This document shows, piece by piece, positions 15,538 to 23,494 of a stretch of 64,000 bases of DNA (position 1 is its first letter; each line of letters begins with the position of its first letter). The notes beneath the pieces were generated by a model that was not told where the DNA came from, made no database searches, and was given only the letters and a program-made list of their open reading frames with translations. The position numbers and the translations under genes are program-made. Origin of the DNA: JBJMQS01 sp045802605 (GTDB taxonomy: Bacteria; Planctomycetota; Planctomycetia; Gemmatales; Gemmataceae); assembly GCA_045802605.1 (NCBI GenBank), contig JBJMQS010000020.1:62001-126000 (forward strand), read 5' to 3'.

Positions 15538-17690
15538 GCTCTTACACGATCACAATGCTGCCGAGTCAGGTCTTTGGCAATAATTCAATTCCAGTCGATG
15601 CAGGAATAATTGGATCATTCGCAACGACGTTTCCAGTGACTCTTGTTGTCAATGCGCAGTCCTTCAATTCGGTTCCTGGGCATTTGACCTTGCGCGAGGC
15701 CATCATTTTGGCCAATCAGAATGTCGGCACTGACACGATCAATTTCGATTCAACGGCATTCAACGGCACGCCGATTTTGATCGGCGGCGTGATGAATATC
15801 GTCGACGACGTTGTGATTAACGGACCCGGGAAGAGCTTGCTGGTGCTCAGCGGTCACGATTCGGTGCAGATCTTCAACATTCAGTCGGGCGGGAAGGTCA
15901 ATATTTCCGGTATGACGTTGACCCACGGCAAGGTTTTTAGCTACGGAGGAGCGATTGCCTTTACGAACCAGACAGTCACCCTCAACAACATGACGTTTAG
16001 CAACAACTCGGCACTTAGCATTGGCGGAGCGATTAACTTTACCTCGGGCTCGCTGAATGTGACCAACAGCACCTTCAGCAGTAACACAGCGGCCGATGGC
16101 GGTGCGATTGGCTATAGCACCGGCAAAGTATCGATCAGCACCTGCACACTCATCTCGAACACAGCGGCTGTCGGCGGCGCCATTTACACCAACGATTCAA
16201 ACACCGCTCCGACGTCCTCGATCGTGGTGCTCAACAGCATTCTGAGCGGCAACACCGGTTCGTCCTACGCTGGCGCGATTTACGTCGGCACGGCAACGGT
16301 CGATATCGAGACATCGATCGTTAAGAACAATGTCGCCGCTGATTCAGGGATCATCCGGCCGCAAGGTACGTCCACCAATCTGTTGCTGCCGCAAATCACG
16401 ATCAACAACTCGTTGATCTCGGGCAATACCACTACGGGCACCAGCCACGGTTTGGTCTATTCCTTTTGGGGCATGAAGCTGACCATCAGCAATTCGACCG
16501 TGGCAGGTAATACCTGTTCGGGTTATGGGTTCCTCGAGCCCTATGAAGGCGCTCAGATTAACCTCATCAACTCGACCTTCACGAACAACAAGACGCAATA
16601 TGGCGTGGTCGGCCCATACCACACCGCAGGTGGCACACCGAGCATCACGATTGAGAATTGCACTATCGTCGGCAACACTGGGACGACGTCCTACGCCGGT
16701 GGTCTTTCGCAATCGACTTCCACCACACTGAAGATCGATAGCTCAATCATTGCGGGCAATGTGGGTGGATTATCGGCTGCTCCAGATATTTACACTCCCT
16801 CAAGCACAACCATCATCGGCGACCACAATGTCATTGGCCTGCATTACTCGGCCTACATGTTTTCTGGCTCTCCCAATTATGAAGGTGCAAGCACGGCGAC
16901 ATTGGAAAAACCCGGCGTCAATCTGCTGGCTGATAACGGCGGCATAGTCTTGCCAGACGGCTCACGGCTGCCAACGATGCGGCCTCGCAGCGCCGCCGAT
17001 CCAGGGGGAAATGTGCATGTTTTGTCGGGGAGTGGCTTCGGCGGCAGCAACTCGCTGAATCTACCGTTCGACGAGCGCGGGCCGGGCTTTGCGCGCGGTG
17101 TCGCCTGTGATATTGGCGCGATTGAACGAGCTTTTCCACTTCCCACCGTGACCTCGGTCGTCTTCGGCGACGGCTCTCCCCAGCGCTCCCTGGTCAAGCG
17201 CATTGTCGTCACCTTCTCGCAACCTGTCAGCTTCATGGGCGGCACGGCAAGCGCATTTACGGTTCACCGCACCGGATCCGGGGGGACCATTGGCGACGTT
17301 ACGCTGGCTGCGAGTCCAAGCAGTGGCCCAGCGAGCACAGTGACAATCACCTTTGCAGGAAACCTCACCGATCCGGGTGGGTCGCTGAAAGACGGCCTTT
17401 ACAATTTTCTGATCGATGCGGCGCAAGTGTCGGGTGCCGGCAGCATTGCGCTGGATGGCAACAACGACGGCATTCCCGGCGGCAGTTACGTCGTCACCGG
17501 CACGGCCGCCAACAAGTTCTATCGCCTGTTCGGCGATCAGAATGGCGATGCGGCCACGGACCAGATGGATTACTTGATCTTCCGCAATGCCGTCGGCGGT
17601 CCCAGCACTGTCTTTGATTTCGACAATGACCGCGATGTCGGTCAGACGGATTATCTGGAATTCCGCAAACGACTTGCGGTCGCTCCCTGA
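15519..17690 (+). CDS. Exported beta-helix protein, C-terminal part with dockerin-like end
   Basis: This continues the 13807 gene in the -1 frame; the apparent TTG start at 15519 is probably not a real initiation site. It holds a second copy of the beta-helix module, opening with HLTLREAIILANQNVGTDTI, so the intact protein contained two tandem homologous modules of about 500 residues each. A Calx-beta-like region then leads to a dockerin/EF-hand-type tail: GDQNGDAATDQMDYLIF and DFDNDRDVGQTDYLEF, calcium-loop sequences common at the C-termini of planctomycete surface proteins. Cell-surface or extracellular location is inferred. The next gene starts 50 bp later. Confidence 0.75.
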   Translation: MGGTNIGSYTITMLPSQVFGNNSIPVDAGIIGSFATTFPVTLVVNAQSFNSVPGHLTLREAIILANQNVGTDTINFDSTAFNGTPILIGGVMNIVDDVVINGPGKSLLVLSGHDSVQIFNIQSGGKVNISGMTLTHGKVFSYGGAIAFTNQTVTLNNMTFSNNSALSIGGAINFTSGSLNVTNSTFSSNTAADGGAIGYSTGKVSISTCTLISNTAAVGGAIYTNDSNTAPTSSIVVLNSILSGNTGSSYAGAIYVGTATVDIETSIVKNNVAADSGIIRPQGTSTNLLLPQITINNSLISGNTTTGTSHGLVYSFWGMKLTISNSTVAGNTCSGYGFLEPYEGAQINLINSTFTNNKTQYGVVGPYHTAGGTPSITIENCTIVGNTGTTSYAGGLSQSTSTTLKIDSSIIAGNVGGLSAAPDIYTPSSTTIIGDHNVIGLHYSAYMFSGSPNYEGASTATLEKPGVNLLADNGGIVLPDGSRLPTMRPRSAADPGGNVHVLSGSGFGGSNSLNLPFDERGPGFARGVACDIGAIERAFPLPTVTSVVFGDGSPQRSLVKRIVVTFSQPVSFMGGTASAFTVHRTGSGGTIGDVTLAASPSSGPASTVTITFAGNLTDPGGSLKDGLYNFLIDAAQVSGAGSIALDGNNDGIPGGSYVVTGTAANKFYRLFGDQNGDAATDQMDYLIFRNAVGGPSTVFDFDNDRDVGQTDYLEFRKRLAVAP

Positions 17691-17740
17691 GCGAGCCGGG
17701 CTTGACCTCCTGTCCAACATGAAGTGAAGGAGGTTATGCC

Positions 17741-18745
17741 ATGAAGCGATTCTGGAATCTGAATGCACCAACGTCTTCGAATGATGATGAGGTCACCCGG
17801 CAGGCGACGCGGCACGAAGGACCGATCTTCGACGCTTACTCGGCCGCGGTGGTGCGAGCGGTGGAGATTGTCGGGCCCGCGGTCGTAAAGCTCGACGTCC
17901 GCCACGGCAACAATTCGCGTGGCGGCAGCGGCTCGGGCTTTCTGTTCACGCCCGGTGGCTTCTTGCTCACCAATAGCCACGTCGTCCATGGCGCTCGCCA
18001 CATCCGTGCGACGCTCTCGGATGGTTTTCAACTGGACGCCGATCTAATCGGCGACGACCCGGCCACCGATCTGGCGGTGGTTCGCGTCCGCAGTGCCGAC
18101 TTGCCGACGGCCAAGCTCGGCGACTCCAGTTCGATACGCGTCGGCCAGTTGGCGATCGCCATCGGCAACCCGCTGGGCTTCCAAGCTACCGTGACGGCCG
18201 GGGTGGTCAGTGCCCTGGGCCGCTCGCTGCGTTCACAGTCGGGCCGGCTGATCGACGATGTGATCCAGACCGATGCCGCGCTGAACCCGGGTAACTCCGG
18301 CGGACCACTGGTCGATTCGCGCGGCGAAGTCATCGGCGTGAACACCGCCGTGATTCTGCCCGCACAAGGTTTGTGTTTCGCCACGGCGATCAACACGGCG
18401 AAGTTCGTCGCGCAAGAGCTGATGTCGCAGGGCCACATTCGCCGGGCCCAGATCGGCATCGCCGGGCAGAACGTGGAATTGCCACGCTGGTTGGTGCGGA
18501 AGTTGGATTTGCTCCAAGATCAGGGCGTCTTGGTGATGGGGGTGGAATCGCAAAGCCCCGCTGAGAAGGCGGGCTTGCGCGAAGGCGACGTGGTGGTGAG
18601 TTGGAATGGCCGGGATGTGTCGCGGATCGACGACCTTCACCGGCTGCTGACGGCCACGCAAATTGGCGTGGACGCACAGTTGGATGTGATTCGGGACAAT
18701 GAATTGATCGAAGTGCAGGTCACCCCGGCCGCGGCGCGGGGATAA
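17741..18745 (+). CDS. Deg/HtrA-like serine protease with PDZ domain
   Basis: A trypsin-like S1C protease of 334 residues. The catalytic triad is visible: His in LLTNSHVV, Asp in ATDLAVVRV, Ser in LNPGNSGGPLV. A single PDZ domain follows (GVESQSPAEKAGLREGDVVV). No signal peptide or membrane anchor is seen at the N-terminus (MKRFWNLNAPTSSNDDE), so it may act in the cytoplasm, unlike classical periplasmic DegP. AAGGAGG ahead of ATG 17741 supports the start. It is transcribed in the same direction as the large surface-protein gene. The substrate is unknown; protein quality control is the family role. Confidence 0.9.
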   Translation: MKRFWNLNAPTSSNDDEVTRQATRHEGPIFDAYSAAVVRAVEIVGPAVVKLDVRHGNNSRGGSGSGFLFTPGGFLLTNSHVVHGARHIRATLSDGFQLDADLIGDDPATDLAVVRVRSADLPTAKLGDSSSIRVGQLAIAIGNPLGFQATVTAGVVSALGRSLRSQSGRLIDDVIQTDAALNPGNSGGPLVDSRGEVIGVNTAVILPAQGLCFATAINTAKFVAQELMSQGHIRRAQIGIAGQNVELPRWLVRKLDLLQDQGVLVMGVESQSPAEKAGLREGDVVVSWNGRDVSRIDDLHRLLTATQIGVDAQLDVIRDNELIEVQVTPAAARG

Positions 18746-18750
18746 TCGTT

Positions 18751-18823
18751 TTCAAGAGCGTCAAGGCTTACGCCCGACATGTGATTCACACGCACGTCGG
18801 CTTAAGCCTCGACGCTCTTGAAA
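18751..18823. repeat. Imperfect inverted repeat, second copy of the 9229 family
   Basis: Arms TTCAAGAGCGTCAAGGCTTA (18751) and the near reverse complement ending CCTCGACGCTCTTGAA (18822) match the hairpin at 9229-9303 with several substitutions. It separates convergent genes, and the last codons and stop of the minus-strand gene (SVEA-stop) are encoded by its right arm. Confidence 0.85.
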
Positions 18824-20184
18824 GCGGTCTGCGATCGAAATCGCCGCCCCAGCCAGCGAAGCGCTTTCACCGCGATCGACCAAACGACCGTCCAGCCGAA
18901 AATGGCCGCGAGCACCCAACGCACCGGCCGGCGAGCGGGGATGTCCCAGATGGTCCAAGCACTTTCCCACGTACCGTCCCAGTGTTTAATTGGTTGATAA
19001 TTGAGAAGAAATCGGCCGTCCGATGTGATGTCACCGGCGAAGCCGTCGCCTTGGGTTAGTTCGCGGCCAGTCAATTGATCGATCAAAGCAAATCGCTCTT
19101 GCGTTCCAACTTGACCAATTGAACGAAGGTACGACCATCGACCTATCAATTGCTGAAGAGTCGAAGGTTGTGTTTTGGTCGATCCCCAGACAGACAGAAT
19201 GCCTTTTGCTGAAGTAGCCGGTCGAGCACTACAGAAGTCCTGGCCGACATTCACGATTAGCCTTCGATCCATGAATTCGCGACCGCTGGCAATATCGAAA
19301 AAAACAAGGCGGAAGGCGTTCTCGATTTTCTGAATTGCCAGTAACGTCGTCCCGTCGTCCATGAAATAGAAATTTGAGTTATGGGCGTTACAAAGCGCCC
19401 ATTTCATTTCGCTTGTAGTCACGTTCCATACTTGACCTCGACCATCGACGAGAAAGTTGCCGTCGCGCGAGAAAGCCACGGGTGCGACAACAGAATAGTT
19501 AGGATCCAGATGCGCTATCTGGTTCCCACTGGGAACGTCGAAAACATGAATGTGATAGCCGCGATAAGCAGCAATTTTGCAGCCGTCGGGCGAAAAGACA
19601 ATCGAATGTTGGCAACGCGGTAATTCCGCTAGCTTGTTGCCGGTCGCAACGTCGTGCAAAACGACGCCGTAGTTGCCATAGCCATCATCAGTCGTGCAGG
19701 CCAGAGTTCGCCCGCGGTCATCGAAAATCCACTCAGCAAGGTTGTTCGCACGTTTGGTTCTAAATCGATGGAATTCTTCGCCCGTCCATGGATCGACCAA
19801 ACGCAATGTACAAATAAGGAAGTGATCACGTAAGGTCAGACTTTGGCTAGACTGCTCCAGGCACAATTTGTTGATGGAGCGCTCGAATCTCACCGACGAG
19901 AACACGTCGTCCGTGGAAAAATGTGATCGGAGCACTGTCCCACTTTCGATGTCCCACAAATCTATGGGGCCAGTGATTGGTTTTTGTGATTTCCTTGAGC
20001 CTGCCGTGACCACCGTCGTGTCGTCCGCGAGGAATTGCGGACGACATCCACTGTCAGTCGGTTGCCAGCCATCTCGCGGGCCGACCGGGACGAGCCACGC
20101 GAAAACGACAGCACCCAGTGCCCAAACAATGTGCTTGAGCCGGATTGGCGATCGCCGTTGATTTCGAGCCGGTTCACCCATCAT
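18802..20184 (-). CDS. Membrane-anchored WD40-like protein
   Basis: A 460-residue protein with a basic N-terminus and one membrane helix (HIVWALGAVVFAWLVPVG). A beta-propeller-like region with WD40-type blades follows (VVLHDVATGNKLAEL, IVFSPDGCKIAAY, VFDVPSGNQIAHLD), and then a second hydrophobic helix near the C-terminus (WVLAAIFGWTVVWSIAVKAL). Function is unknown; such propellers usually bind partners. ATG 20184 or 20181 is preferred over GTG 20190. The C-terminus FKSVEA is read from the intergenic palindrome, suggesting the repeat inserted into the old 3' end of the gene. It converges with the protease gene. Confidence 0.7.
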   Translation of the reverse strand: MMGEPARNQRRSPIRLKHIVWALGAVVFAWLVPVGPRDGWQPTDSGCRPQFLADDTTVVTAGSRKSQKPITGPIDLWDIESGTVLRSHFSTDDVFSSVRFERSINKLCLEQSSQSLTLRDHFLICTLRLVDPWTGEEFHRFRTKRANNLAEWIFDDRGRTLACTTDDGYGNYGVVLHDVATGNKLAELPRCQHSIVFSPDGCKIAAYRGYHIHVFDVPSGNQIAHLDPNYSVVAPVAFSRDGNFLVDGRGQVWNVTTSEMKWALCNAHNSNFYFMDDGTTLLAIQKIENAFRLVFFDIASGREFMDRRLIVNVGQDFCSARPATSAKGILSVWGSTKTQPSTLQQLIGRWSYLRSIGQVGTQERFALIDQLTGRELTQGDGFAGDITSDGRFLLNYQPIKHWDGTWESAWTIWDIPARRPVRWVLAAIFGWTVVWSIAVKALRWLGRRFRSQTAFKSVEA

Positions 20185-20231
20185 TGGCACTCGTCTGCCC
20201 AGATCATAAAGCAGCCGCAGCCGGGAGGCTA

Positions 20232-20735
20232 ATGGATTCCGAAATGTTGACGGCGACCATCCACGGGTCGGCCCAGTTCTCCCGCTGCGGGCGGTATCGC
20301 TATCGACTGACGCGGCACTGGGGTGTCGGGCCGCGCGTTACGTTTGTCATGCTCAATCCCTCGACGGCCGACGCAGAGCGCAACGATCCGACCATTCGCA
20401 AGTGCATCGGCTTCGCGCAGCGTTGGGGCTGTGGCCGGTTGCAGGTGGTCAATCTGTTTGCACTGCGGGCCACCTCGCCGGCCGAATTACGCCGCGTGAG
20501 CGATCCAGTCGGCCCGAGAAATCGCGGGATGATCGAACGAGTGTTGGCCGAGCCCGGCGGGATAGTGGTTTGTGCCTGGGGCGTGCATGGCCAGTTGATG
20601 GAGCAGGGAGATAAAGTCGCGGCGTGGCTGGAGCACATTGGTAATCGTGAGTTGATGTGTTTGGGCCGGACGTCTGCGGGGCATCCGAGGCACCCATTGT
20701 ATTTGCCCTACACGGCGAACTTAATTCCGTACTAG
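20232..20735 (+). CDS. DUF1643 family protein
   Basis: A 167-residue protein with the DUF1643 pattern: CGRYRYRLTRHWG, then VTFVMLNPSTADAERNDPTI, a CGRLQVVNLFALRATSP block, and a C-terminal HPLYLPY segment. The family occurs in phages and bacteria and has no assigned activity. A GGGAGG sequence just ahead of ATG 20232 supports that start over earlier ATGs that fall in the divergent gene's promoter area. It diverges from the WD40-like gene. Confidence 0.85.
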   Translation: MDSEMLTATIHGSAQFSRCGRYRYRLTRHWGVGPRVTFVMLNPSTADAERNDPTIRKCIGFAQRWGCGRLQVVNLFALRATSPAELRRVSDPVGPRNRGMIERVLAEPGGIVVCAWGVHGQLMEQGDKVAAWLEHIGNRELMCLGRTSAGHPRHPLYLPYTANLIPY

Positions 20736-20782
20736 CCTGAAGCGCTAGCGAACGTCATGTCTCAGTTTTTTCTTGGATTATC

Positions 20783-20960
20783 TTCACACCAAAGGTGTGA
20801 GATTTCTCAGCCCAGGGCAACGCCCTGGGTTAAGAGGCGCAAAGAGGTGCAGCCTGTAGGGCTGCGATAGACTTGTCGCAGGCCTTCAGCCTGCAAAGCA
20901 AAATGGCACCTTACCCAGGGCGTTGCCCTGGGCTGAGAAATCTCACACCTTTGGTGTGAA
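20783..20960. repeat. Long intergenic inverted repeat (about 51-bp arms)
   Basis: The gap 20736-21038 carries no gene. Arms 20783-20834 (TTCACACCAAAGGTGTGAGA...) and 20910-20960 are reverse complements apart from one missing base. Each arm contains its own small palindromes (CACACC-AAA-GGTGTG and CCCAGGGCAACGCCCTGGG). The central loop holds a third pair around GCAGCCTGTAGGGCTGC and GCAGGCCTTCAGCCTGC. No transposase is present. Confidence 0.9.
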
Positions 20961-21038
20961 AACGATCCTGAGCAATCTAAGAAAGTACGCGACAACGGAT
21001 GAGCACACCTTCGCTCGCGCTTCAGGCTAGTACATGAT

Positions 21039-21605
21039 TTACTTTCGAAATCGAAATGTCACTGACAATCGCCGACCGCGGGGCAACCGCTCGCCGTGCC
21101 AGACGTCGGTCTTCCGCGGCGCGATGCCGTGTTGCCAGTCGAAGCGTGCGGTGTCGCTGAGCACGAGCAGACTTCGCGGCTGCAACAGGATGTGTTCCTT
21201 CTGGCCTGACACCGCATGGCGGAAATCCATCACGCAGGCCGAGAGCAGACTCAGCGACACGACGGTTCGGCCAAATGGATCGTAGTCGCGGTGCAAGGAA
21301 ATTCCTTGACCAGGGAAATATTCGTTGATCAACATGTTGTCGAATGGCACGTCCGTGATGCCCTCGGAGAGCAATCGCTGTGCAAGCGTTTGGCCCCAGT
21401 CGGGAATCGGTGCCGCGGCTTCAGCCCGGCCATAGCCCGCGCCGTAGAGTTGCCGGCGCCGTTGCCAGCTAGTGTCCCACGGTAATGCCTCGATCAACTG
21501 AACCAATCGTTGCTCCTCCGCGTCTGTGATGTAGTCGGACAGATACGTCAATCCCGGGATGCGGGGAACGTCGATTTCGGCAGGAATTGGAAAGAGTGTC
21601 GCCAT
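21039..21605 (-). CDS. AlkB-type 2-oxoglutarate/Fe(II) dioxygenase
   Basis: A repair dioxygenase that removes alkyl groups from DNA or RNA bases using 2-oxoglutarate, oxygen and iron. The iron-binding HxD is seen in SLHRDYDPFG and the distal His in FDWQHGI; the C-terminal RRLSVTFR supplies the 2-oxoglutarate-binding arginines. The NEYFPGQGIS segment just before HxD is typical of the family. At 188 residues it is close to the length of E. coli AlkB (216). It stands alone on the minus strand. The exact substrate (DNA, RNA or protein) cannot be decided from the sequence. Confidence 0.9.
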   Translation of the reverse strand: MATLFPIPAEIDVPRIPGLTYLSDYITDAEEQRLVQLIEALPWDTSWQRRRQLYGAGYGRAEAAAPIPDWGQTLAQRLLSEGITDVPFDNMLINEYFPGQGISLHRDYDPFGRTVVSLSLLSACVMDFRHAVSGQKEHILLQPRSLLVLSDTARFDWQHGIAPRKTDVWHGERLPRGRRLSVTFRFRK

Positions 21606-21708
21606 GCTTCATTTTATCCATCCTGTGCAAACAGAAATCGCGGCGAGTGGGTTGCCTTGCTCGCAATAATGGGAGGCGGAAGCGGCAGCCCTACGTAAGG
21701 AGGCACCT

Positions 21709-21933
21709 ATGATGGCCATGGAACACTTGGGCACGCGCATGATTCCGCTCATCGAAAATCTCTTGGGTTGCGAGGCCAAGATCGAGCTGCGCGACGGCGA
21801 ATTGCTCGAAGGCACGCCGATGGAGCTTTCTTTCGCTCGCCATGGCACGCCGCAGTTGGCGTTCGAAGAATGCCACGGCGATTACCGTTGGCTCGACCTG
21901 GACGACATTCAAACCGTCCGCCGGGCAGCGTGA
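21709..21933 (+). CDS. Small hypothetical protein (74 aa)
   Basis: A 74-residue acidic protein starting MMAMEHLGTRMIPLIENLL; the middle has KIELRDGELLEGTPMELSF and the end GDYRWLDLDDIQTVRRAA. The ELRDGELLEG...LDLDDI pattern suggests a small SH3/Sm-like barrel, but I do not recognise a named family. A near-perfect AAGGAGG lies about seven bases before ATG 21709, which makes expression credible. It precedes yjbQ by 42 bp on the same strand. Confidence 0.7.
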   Translation: MMAMEHLGTRMIPLIENLLGCEAKIELRDGELLEGTPMELSFARHGTPQLAFEECHGDYRWLDLDDIQTVRRAA

Positions 21934-21974
21934 GCCTTCTGACATAAAATGCGCTCACCATTTCGGAGCGCATC

Positions 21975-22397
21975 ATGAAATCCCTGACCGAATATCTCAC
22001 CTTCAACGTGCCGGCCCGCATGGGGTTCGTGAAGATCACGCCGACCTTGGCCGAACTCGTCCGCAAGAGCGGCGTCAAAGAAGGCCTGCTCCTGTGCAAT
22101 GCCATGCACATCACCGCCTCGGTCTTCATCAACGACGATGAATCGGGGCTGCATCACGATTACGAGCGTTGGCTCGAGAAGCTCGCCCCATTCGACGCAT
22201 CGCCGCAGACGTATCAACACAATCGCACCGGCGAGGACAACGCCGACGCGCATCTGAAGCGGCAGGTCATGGGCCGCGAGGTGGTGATCGCTATCACCAA
22301 TGGCAAATTGGACTTTGGCCCCTGGGAACAAGTCTTTTACGGTGAGTTCGATGGCCGGAGGGCGAAGCGAGTGCTGGTGAAAATCATCGGCGAATAG
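21975..22397 (+). CDS. yjbQ: YjbQ family protein (UPF0047)
   Basis: A compact 140-residue protein of the YjbQ/UPF0047 family, whose members have been linked to thiamine-phosphate synthase side activity. The family core is clear: GLLLCNAMHITASVFINDDE, then LHHDYERWLEKLAP, YQHNRTGEDNADAHLKRQVMG, and a C-terminal LDFGPWEQVFYGEFDG. The conserved His residues, E and D cluster probably bind a metal. ATG 21975 is used, in frame with the family N-terminus. It likely shares a transcript with the 74-residue gene upstream. Confidence 0.9.
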   Translation: MKSLTEYLTFNVPARMGFVKITPTLAELVRKSGVKEGLLLCNAMHITASVFINDDESGLHHDYERWLEKLAPFDASPQTYQHNRTGEDNADAHLKRQVMGREVVIAITNGKLDFGPWEQVFYGEFDGRRAKRVLVKIIGE

Positions 22398-22441
22398 GCT
22401 GCGGTCGGCTAAAATGCCGTTTTCGCCTCGGAGCGTCGTTC

Positions 22442-23155
22442 GTGGCACGCCGAAATCGACTTGGGTTCACGCTCATCGAGTTGCTGGTGGTCATCGGCAT
22501 CATCAGCGTCTTGATGAGTCTGTTGCTGCCGGCGATTCAACGAGCGCGGGAAGCCGCCTATCGCACTCAATGCGCGAACAACTTTCATCAGATCGGCATC
22601 GCGGTCCACTTCTATAGCCACGACAACGACGATCGCTTTCCGCCGAGCTTTCTCAATGTCTGGTGGGCACCGTTCGACGATCGGGTGGGCTACGCCGAGG
22701 CACCATTACCAGACTTTGACCCGTCGCAAGCGATCATCTGGAATTACGTCGAAGGAAATCGCAACGTATTCAAATGCCCCAACGGCGTCGATCTAACCGT
22801 TGGCAGCCCGACGCGCGGAAAAGAGTTGCAGTTGAGCTATTGCATGAGCGGCGTGGTCGGCGGGCCGGTCGGTCAGCCGATTGTGTTTGTAACCAATGGA
22901 AATGGCACGTCCTATGTCATGCTGGGGTGGGAGCATGGCCGGCTGCCGGTCTGCGCCACCAACGGCATCGAGCCGGTGGGTTTGCCGTCCGGGTTGCCCT
23001 GGCCATTATTCGATCCCGATGGGACCTATCACTATCCCGAACGGCACATGGGCAAGTTTCACGTGCTGTTTTGCGATGGCCACGTCGAATGCGTGACGCA
23101 GCGAGATTTGAGCGTTCCGCTGTTTTACGTGGATACGCCGCCGACGCCGGAGTAG
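22442..23155 (+). CDS. DUF1559 prepilin-like protein
   Basis: A type II secretion/pilin-like protein with the planctomycete DUF1559 layout. After a short basic leader (MARRNRLG) comes the prepilin peptidase site and hydrophobic helix FTLIELLVVIGIISVL. AIQRAREAAYRTQCANN follows, and a conserved C-terminal HMGKFHVLFCDGHVECV closes the domain. The large number of such proteins in planctomycetes suggests pseudopilin or major secreted roles, still poorly defined. GTG 22442 gives 237 residues, somewhat short for the family (about 300). The downstream palindrome separates it from the convergent beta-helix gene. Confidence 0.9.
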   Translation: MARRNRLGFTLIELLVVIGIISVLMSLLLPAIQRAREAAYRTQCANNFHQIGIAVHFYSHDNDDRFPPSFLNVWWAPFDDRVGYAEAPLPDFDPSQAIIWNYVEGNRNVFKCPNGVDLTVGSPTRGKELQLSYCMSGVVGGPVGQPIVFVTNGNGTSYVMLGWEHGRLPVCATNGIEPVGLPSGLPWPLFDPDGTYHYPERHMGKFHVLFCDGHVECVTQRDLSVPLFYVDTPPTPE

Positions 23156-23172
23156 CGCGCGCATTCTCCGAA

Positions 23173-23479
23173 TGTAGCCGCGGGCTTCAGAGCAAATTGC
23201 ATCAACACGCTCGGTATGTATTGCATTAAGCCCCGGAGGGGCGGCAGTTAAAAGCCAGGGGTGGAGTGAGTCCGCCGTTAGGCGGGCGAGCGCAACCCCT
23301 GGAAGGCGTACCCCCAAAGCAAAGCCCTGAAAGGGCGACAGAGCGCGTGAGGTGACCCACGCTCTGTCGCCCTTTCAGGGCTTTCAATCATTTGCGATCG
23401 GAGACCAGGGGCTTGCGCCCCTGGCTATTAACGGCCGCCCCTCCGGGGCTAAGACGCGGGCTAAAGCCCGCGGCTACAA
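23173..23479. repeat. Composite nested palindrome (307 bp)
   Basis: The gap 23156-23494 holds no gene. Four inverted pairs are nested: TGTAGCCGCGGGCTT/AAGCCCGCGGCTACA (23173, 23465), a unit built on AGCCCCGGAGGGGCGGC (23228) with its complement ending at 23451, CCAGGGGT/ACCCCTGG-type pairs, and a central pair CCCTGAAAGGGCGACAGAGC (23325) with GCTCTGTCGCCCTTTCAGGG (23361). It lies between two convergent genes. Confidence 0.85.
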
Positions 23480-23494
23480 AAGCGGAAAGCTAAA

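Noticed and set aside
15510..15540. Programmed -1 frameshifting in the beta-helix gene
   Set aside because: No X-XXY-YYZ slippery heptamer and no clear downstream stem; a lost G in a G run is simpler.
20783..20960. Insertion sequence between DUF1643 and alkB
   Set aside because: Long inverted arms but no transposase frame between them, and no target duplication that I can see; called a palindromic repeat instead.
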